Part shown: in pieces, positions 57,803-64,000 of the stretch
Layout: every line of letters starts with the position of its first letter
Position numbering within the stretch: position 1 is the first letter of the stretch
Source of the DNA: Styela clava
Taxonomy: Eukaryota; Chordata; Ascidiacea; Stolidobranchia; Styelidae
Length of the DNA stretch: 64,000 nt
Reading direction: 5' to 3'
NCBI RefSeq assembly: GCF_964204865.1
Contig: NC_135253.1
Location: 21,984,001-22,048,000, forward strand
The notes under the pieces: model-generated
Told to the model about the DNA's origin: nothing
Databases searched by the model: none
What the model saw: the letters and a program-made list of their open reading frames with translations, nothing else
Position numbers and translations under genes: made by a program

Positions 57803-60800
57803 ATCATGTTGCTTCTTCAGCCATGGATACGCTTTGTTCAGCCTCCGGAGGGCTCTCTTCTTGTTTTGAGGGCTCCTCCTCAGTCTTTTCTGGCTCTGCT
57901 GCTTCCTCAGGTTTAGTCTAAATTAAGAAATTTTTGTATTAATAGGGTAGACTTATTATGTGTTATACTATAAGCGTGCTTGTGTACCAAGTATGACAAT
58001 GATTGTTAGGGCTGACATGCCTGATGCATGTGTGCAAACGCTTGTTTCCATCAGACTTTAAACTGCTTGTGCTAATTCCTCAGATCGCTGTTTGCTTTCG
58101 CTTTTATTATTCTCCACTAATTACTAATTCGGGTTGGCGAGGATGGGGTATATGTGGCTTGCTTTACACATTATATTCAGAGCGTGGGAAATTACAATAT
58201 TTATTTTACTAGACGATTCAATATTATTTTCAACAGAAAATTTATATCCATAAAAGCTATAGCCGTAATTTCAGGCAAAAGTGGGCCGGATACAGCCCTC
58301 GTGTGATTGTCCACCCCTATTCTAGGGAGAGCAACCAGTAAAATATTTTACCTCGTCAGCTGCAGCCTCTGGAGCGGATTCAGACTCTGCTGGTTTGTCT
58401 TCCGTTTTCTGTAACATGAAGATGGGATATGTTAAGCGGGTATGATTTATCAATGTTTCTCGTGTTCACTACAAAGTTAATTCATCCGGGACAAATAGAT
58501 GGTCACTTGTTCCCATGCCTACCTAGGACTTCGAAAAAAAATTTGAATTCCACTACTGCACACAACCACAGGCATATGATAAATTAAAATAAAATCCATG
58601 CTACATTTTTATAAGAAATAGTTCATACCTCTTCAGTTTGAGCTTCTGGAGCAGATTCAGCTGGTTTGTCTTCAGATTCCTGTCAAAAATACTAATTATT
58701 TTTGAAAGTAGTTCATCAGTTATTGTGCTAAATCAGGGGTGTGACAATTCTCCCATGGAGAAGTACCAATCTTGCATGATGTGCGTCCCGCAAAACGAGC
58801 TTTTAATTTAGTTGGTACGTGCCAGTAATTCCAATCCCTTCGCGCTGCGCAAGGGCTATACCTGAGTACAATATATTATCTATGATGTAACAGCTAGCTT
58901 GTGGAAAGCGAACAAGCGCTTGTTAAAAGATCAGAACCAAATTTTTTTTTGCGCCTGCAACTACCAGAAAGCCCACGATTTCACCAAGTTATTTGTATCT
59001 GACCCTCTTATATTAAAGGTTGCACACTCATGTACATGAGCAACAATGCCCGATACATCTATGCTGATTTTAACGATGCTTTTTTCAAGCCTTTCACATT
59101 GTCTAATCACAATCTAAGTTTCGAAAAACCGAAAGCTTTAGGAATTGGCATAGGGTCAACAGTGCTTAATAGTCACCCGTTCATGCCGAGCATGGGATCA
59201 CTTAGCTAGGTATTTGTTTCAGATGAGTGGACTTGATGGTGAAGGAAGCCGTACACATGTGAACTACCATTCGACGACAAGTAGTCCAGCAATCCACTCA
59301 TGCTTTCGCACATAATTATTCCGGGGTTTCAAACCAGCGAATGTTACAATGGGGTGTGGAGCGTATCCCTATCGCTTAGCACCATGTGCCCCACCACCGA
59401 GCCAGTCCCATCCCATGGGGCATTGCATTTGAGATCTATGCAAAGTCAACTTACCGCTGGTTTCTCTTCCTCTGCAGCTGCTGGTTCCTCTGCCTTAGCC
59501 TCTTCTGTTACTTCCTGTGGATGAAAAAAAAATTCGAAACTTTTTTCTAGGAAATCGAGATGACAACAATAACTAGTTTACACAAATCAACATGACTTGA
59601 TTAGATTTGAGTCAAAAGCGCATAAGATATGATTTACATTTTATCCCGGAGAGAGGAAAGCCGATGAAACCGTTTGATCATATGGCTGACTGCAACGTCT
59701 TGTCCGGGTACCAGTCCATGTCGGGTATGGGATTAGTTAGCCAGTCATATGTTTTCAGATACATGAACACCAAATCCAAGATGACACGAAAAACTAGTTG
59801 ACACAATTAGACTCCAGTCAAAAATGCATTAGATGGGATAAAACTTTTTTCAAAAACCAGAAACCCACCCGAAAGAAGATCTGTATATAAATTTATATCA
59901 TCCTATGAAGATTTTTCTGGGGTTAAAGGTCGGGGAAAGGTCCATACAACGCTTACTCGTGCATTTTCCCCCAAACAAAGCTAGATAAAAGCAGTCACGT
60001 AATATGAAACATAATATACAGAGTAAAAAATTTGGTGCCCCAGTAGCGTGTGTACCAGGTTAGGATTAGGCCATAATTTTATTGCGATTTTCCTTATTTT
60101 AGTTCTATTATGAGTTTGTGGACTGTCTTTGTTAGCCAAGTGAATATACCCCCTGTCCATAGGTTTCAGTCCATTTACCCAACTTGATGTAAAGCAGGCG
60201 AACAAAATTAGTTACCTTCATATTGGTACACACACTTCTGAAGCGCCAACATTTTTTGTACAATTGTACTTACCGCAGGTTTTTCTTCCTCCGTAGCTGC
60301 TGCTGGTTCCTCAGTTTTTGTTTCTTCTGCTGGGTCCTGTGATGAAGAAGTGATTTTAAAAACTGGAGGATGGCTGAAACTAGAAATTTGATTCCATTAT
60401 TTTGGACAAAAAATGGAGGAGGCTGAAACTATGTATAAGAGAATTGCTGGACTTATCCCCGTCGTAGGGTGGTTCACGTACAAAAGAAACGATGACTCCG
60501 AACACCGCTAACATCGTAACCATGGAGATAGCAGTGACAAGGCAGTATCACAACAATACCTTTGTGAGATGCCCATGGTCTAACAAAAGGCAATATACGT
60601 CAGATTGTGAGATCCTATCCTTTCACACTACACATAAAGATTGGTTAACATAGGATAGGATTTACATATTTATCCTGGGGAGAAGAAAGAGATAAGACGA
60701 CTTAATGACATGCCGAACCACGGCCTCTCGTCCGGTTACCAGTTCAGGTCGGGTATGGGATTAGTTAGTCAGTTATTTGTTTTCGGAAGCATGGACTTGA

Positions 60801-63757
60801 CTTGAGATTTGAATTTCTACCAACTCAGTATATATTTACACATGTCCAGGGCCTTGTGTAGATAAAGGTATAGAATATGTCTTATGTAAGATCGAACGTA
60901 GCTTTGCTTGCTGTCTTACCTCTGGTTTAGCTTCTTCAGCTTGTGGCTCTGCTGCTGCCGGTTCGGCCTCAACTTCTGCTGCAGCAGGCTCAACCTCAAC
61001 TTCTGCTGCAGCAGGCTCAGTCTCAACTTCTGCAGCAGCAGGCTCAACCTCAACTTCTGCTGCAGCAGGCTTAGCCTCAACTTCTGTTGCAGCAGGCTCG
61101 GCAGCTTCCTGAAATGTAAATCTATTTTCATTTATGTAATTTTGGTGATGCCTCAATCGTGAATTCAAATCAGTAGTAGGATTCAGCCAGTTTGCACCGG
61201 TTCTAAAGAACAGTCTCACGGAATTTTATGAGATCAGCGAACCGGTTAGCATTATTTGTTGCTGTAAATGTTCTGTTTGTAACAGAACCGGGTGAAAAAT
61301 ATGACTTTTGTGATGGAACCGGCTGACAAAAAAATTGAATCCCACCACTGATTCAAATCATTTTTCTTCAAATGTCATTAGACTCCTTTTTTCCCAGGCC
61401 TGTATGCCTGTCTAGGGCAGAAGTGGGCAAGGTTTTCGAAACTAGGGCCAGAAATTTTGCCCATCTACACTGGCGGGCCATGCAAGTGTGACATAACAGT
61501 TACATTTTATGAACAATATTCACAGTGTTGCAAAAGCAAAAGTGGAAAACAATGAGACTCATGCCAAAATTAAATTGAAACACAATCTTACACATTCCTT
61601 GAGTTATTTTTTAACTGAAACATCAAAATTTGGTTTTTAGTTTGGTTGTGGCAGCATCAGGCGGGCCAGATTGAATTACCCAACGGGTCAGATTTGGCCC
61701 GCGGGTTGTAGTTTGCCCATGCCCGGTCTAGAGCCTTATGTGGATTGAAACACCTTAATAATTTTTTTTTATCAGAATCAGGGCCTTCAAACCTCAGTTT
61801 TTTCTTCTGTCTTTGTTTCTTCAGCTACAGCAGGGGCATCAGTTGTTTCAGCTGCCAGTGTCTCTCCTGTCACAACTGCTGGAGCCTTTATAAAAGAAAA
61901 TAAGGATTCATGTCTAGGCTAATGCAACCAAAACAAATATTCCTGTACACAGCACAGACCAACAACTGAACAAGAAAATATGGATTGAGCCCCTTCAGCG
62001 TCTCACCCGTCCGCGCCTTGCCTTTCCCTGGCTCGGCGGTGTGGGGCATCGTGCTAACGTTGGCAATATACTTGCCAATGCCTGAAAACAAATAACTGAC
62101 TAACTAATCCCATACCCGACATGGAATGGTGACCGGGCAAGATGATGTGGTTCACCATATAAGCCTCTCTCCCGGTAACTATGTAAATCCTACACTATCA
62201 TTAAACTGGTAACTATTCCTCTCTCCCGTGATGTTTAATTCAAAATCCAATTCTTTCTCATTTCACCTAATGCATCACTATAGTTCTATATGGGTTCAGT
62301 AGTTCTCTGCATTTTAGTGATTGCCGATAATTTTCCTTCTGAGCGAGTTCATGTTGCCTTGTTCTGATGCTTTTTATACCTTGCTCTCCGAATCGAACCT
62401 AGTAACCACTGATATGAAATGATGTGCTATTTTTTGAGTACTGGAATCTACTCAAATTATTACACCCTGAGTGAGGTGGTAAACATAGGACTCGAACCTG
62501 GCATCTTTAATAGCGTGTGACGTCAGTTAGGTATAACCAGTGGTGGGATTCAAATTTTTTGTCAACCGGTTCCATCATACAAATGTCATATTTTCAGGCG
62601 GTTCTGTCACGGAAAGTCATGTAACGCTAACCGGTTCGCTGATCTCATAAAATTATCTATAGAACCGGTGCGAACCAGCTGAATCCCACTACTGGGTATA
62701 ACCCCATTAATTACGTTGATGCCTTAAACTTGGAATTTCATATTCATTTTGGAGGAAAGAAGAGATAAAAAGACGACTTAATCATATGGCAAATCACTGA
62801 CGCTGGTCAATCCAGTTACTAGTCCTTGTCAATTATGGCAATAGCTAGCTAGATATTTGTTTCAGACAAATGAACTTGATGGTGGAATAAGCCATAACCG
62901 ACCGGCGGTTACATGAACCACCCTACGGCGGTTAGAGTCCAGCAATCCTCTCGTACATAACTATCCCAGAACCTGCGAACCCACGCAGGGCAACCAGAGA
63001 TGCAATGGCGAGCGAATTCTTAAGGCTTCGCATGATACGTCACACCACCGAGACTATTGGTAAGATTAATCTTGCAGACCTATAACACAGACACTTGTAA
63101 CTATCCTCCCAAAGGTCTCCTAATTTTTGTCGAGGATTGGTGACCTCGCTTTCGGCAAGCTTGAGCTAACTCATGAAAAGCTGGAATTGTCATGCCAAAC
63201 AAACCTCAGATTGGATAGGTTCTACATCAGCTTCAACTTGTTCTGCTGGGGCTGCTTCGGCCTGTGGTTCCTCAGCTGCTTCCGCCTGTGGTTCTTCTGC
63301 AGTTGTTGCCGGCGGAGTCTCATCTTGCTCTGCTGTTGTTTCTGGGATGGCTAGATATAAAGACAGAGTATTTTAATTCAATTACCAAGTTCTTGCACTC
63401 TGAGTGAATAACTGATCACTTAATCCAGCCAGGGACAGGTGAAAGGTCATAACCCCCCCTTTGAAATTGAAAAAAAAAATTTTTTTATGTATCATTCATA
63501 GCAACTTTTCGCAGGTTGGTACACTTTTCAGACATTCACGTCGTTAAAAAACACATGTTTTCCGACAGTGTAACAAACACCAATAGAGTGGTTTACTTAA
63601 CCGCTGGTAGGTTGAAAAAATATGAAAATCCTGTCTCAATATAACTAATCGAACCTCCTTCAGTTGCCTCTGGAGCTGCTTCCTCCGTCTTTTCCGCTTG
63701 GGCAGCAACGGGAGCCTCTTCCTGTGCTGGTTGTGATTCTGCAGTTTCGTCTTCTTT
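57803..63757 (-). CDS. Glu/Ala/Pro-rich repetitive protein, 5' end outside window
   Basis: At least nine minus-strand exons: 63757-63655, 63350-63205, 61885-61793, 61108-60920, 60336-60274, 59514-59455, 58679-58629, 58408-58352 and 57917-57803. The first junction is phase 1; all later ones are phase 0. The exons encode similar acidic peptides (EEPAAAEEEKPA, EEPAAATEEEKPA, KPAESAPEAQTEE), consistent with serial exon duplication. The 189-bp exon carries a 10-residue tandem repeat (AAAEVEVEP type, five copies). Donors of 61793 and 63205 are the weaker GTTTG. No folded domain is visible, so it is likely disordered. The composition resembles BASP1 or neurofilament tails but is not proof of kinship. 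The last exon ends near EQSVSMAEEAT and a TGA; a one-base doubt there leaves the exact stop open. Confidence 0.75.
59155..59400 (-). mobile_element. tRNA-derived SINE in an intron of the acidic gene
   Basis: Body GTGGACTTGATGGTGAAGG and GTAGTCCAGCAATCCACTC, head end GCTTAGCACCATGTGCCCCA. More diverged than 11547-11875. Tail-only copies are at about 59640-59790 and 60655-60800, and an opposite-strand copy at about 62015-62200. Confidence 0.65.
60030..60250. mobile_element. variant MITE in an intron of the acidic gene
   Basis: Begins GGTGCCCCAGTAGCGTGTG and ends ACACACTTCTGAAGCGCC; the middle shares TTGATGTAAAGCAGGCGAAC with 8505-8745. Flanks AAAAATTT and AACATTTT agree at 6 of 8. It ends about 25 bp before the exon boundary at 60274. 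Confidence 0.7.
61418..61725. mobile_element. hAT MITE with duplication GTCTAGGG/GTCTAGAG
   Basis: Begins CAGAAGTGGGCAAGG and ends TAGTTTGCCCATGCCCG. Flanks at 61410-61417 and 61726-61733 agree at 7 of 8, with TA at positions 4-5. 308 bp; same family as 10054-10360. Confidence 0.88.
62735..63055 (-). mobile_element. tRNA-derived SINE, near full length
   Basis: Tail TTCATTTTGGAGGAAAG, body AACTTGATGGTGGAATAAGC and GAACCACCCTACGGCGG, head end (minus strand) CGGTGGTGTGACG with a B-box-like GGTTCTGGG. A short tRNA-like stretch with B box AGGTTCGAGTCCT (minus) lies at about 62475-62545, a separate SINE family. Confidence 0.7.
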
Positions 63758-64000
63758 CTAATATTAGAATGAATTTTAATTTTCATGAAACTGGCAACTG
63801 TCATAGTAAGTCATGTCTTTTCCAGTCGCATAGTATTCGGGTTATTTAGAGAATTCAGAAAAATTGTCCTGTTCAACATGGCGGAATAAGACAATTATAC
63901 TTAGTACTGTTCAAGTAAAATTTAGGAATATTGTATGAAATATTTAAAGCATTGCCAATTCATAAAAAGCAAATTTTGCTCATGATTCAATGAATTAAAT

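Noticed and set aside
60908-61162. Leu/Cys-rich plus-strand frame
   Set aside because: Antisense of the Glu/Ala repeat exon.

Overview
This window is eukaryotic (animal) genomic DNA. It is AT-rich, has GT/AG introns, and holds animal families: an RBM26/27 RNA-binding protein, a TACC coiled-coil protein and a secreted CBM14 chitin-binding protein. Most of the rest is DNA transposons, MITEs, tRNA-derived SINEs and tandem repeats. An invertebrate is likely. I lean towards a tunicate, but that is inference only.

Layout: (1) 1-5.3 kb: a possible partial exon at the edge, a degenerate 170-bp repeat, a 54-bp minisatellite open on both strands, and MITEs. (2) 5.3-13.4 kb: a seven-exon secreted chitin-binding gene (+), whose short exons are spread among MITEs, a SINE and nested elements. 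(3) 13.5-25.8 kb: no live gene seen. It holds a dead hAT element with a recognisable transposase C-terminus, an 80-bp and a 140-bp tandem array, a 1.7-kb hAT with target duplications, and a SINE split by another element. (4) 25.9-30.4 kb: RBM26/27 on the minus strand, reconstructed over three coding exons (936 aa). (5) 30.5-47.3 kb: repeats, a large inverted repeat (35.7/38.4 kb), decayed coding fragments including a THAP-like piece, and several hAT elements with clean target duplications. (6) 47.6-51.0 kb: TACC-family gene (+), three coding exons, 790 aa. (7) 51.2-55.4 kb: a complete PIF/Harbinger transposon with TAA target duplications, matching terminal inverted repeats, an intact three-exon DDE transposase (-) and a convergent MADF/BESS accessory gene (+). 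(8) 57.4-63.8 kb: an unrecognised terminal exon (+) converging on a Glu/Ala/Pro-rich protein gene (-) made of many short, mostly phase-0 exons. That gene runs off the right edge, and its introns are full of SINEs.

The most notable signals are the apparently intact two-gene Harbinger. Next is a set of seven hAT insertions whose 8-bp target duplications all carry TA at positions 4-5, the Buster pattern. Then come three 236-bp MITE copies of exactly equal length with 8-bp duplications, whose ends carry AAGATGGCGGAC. Last is the serial-exon acidic gene. Exon coordinates were derived by hand from splice signals and phase agreement; transcript data would settle them.
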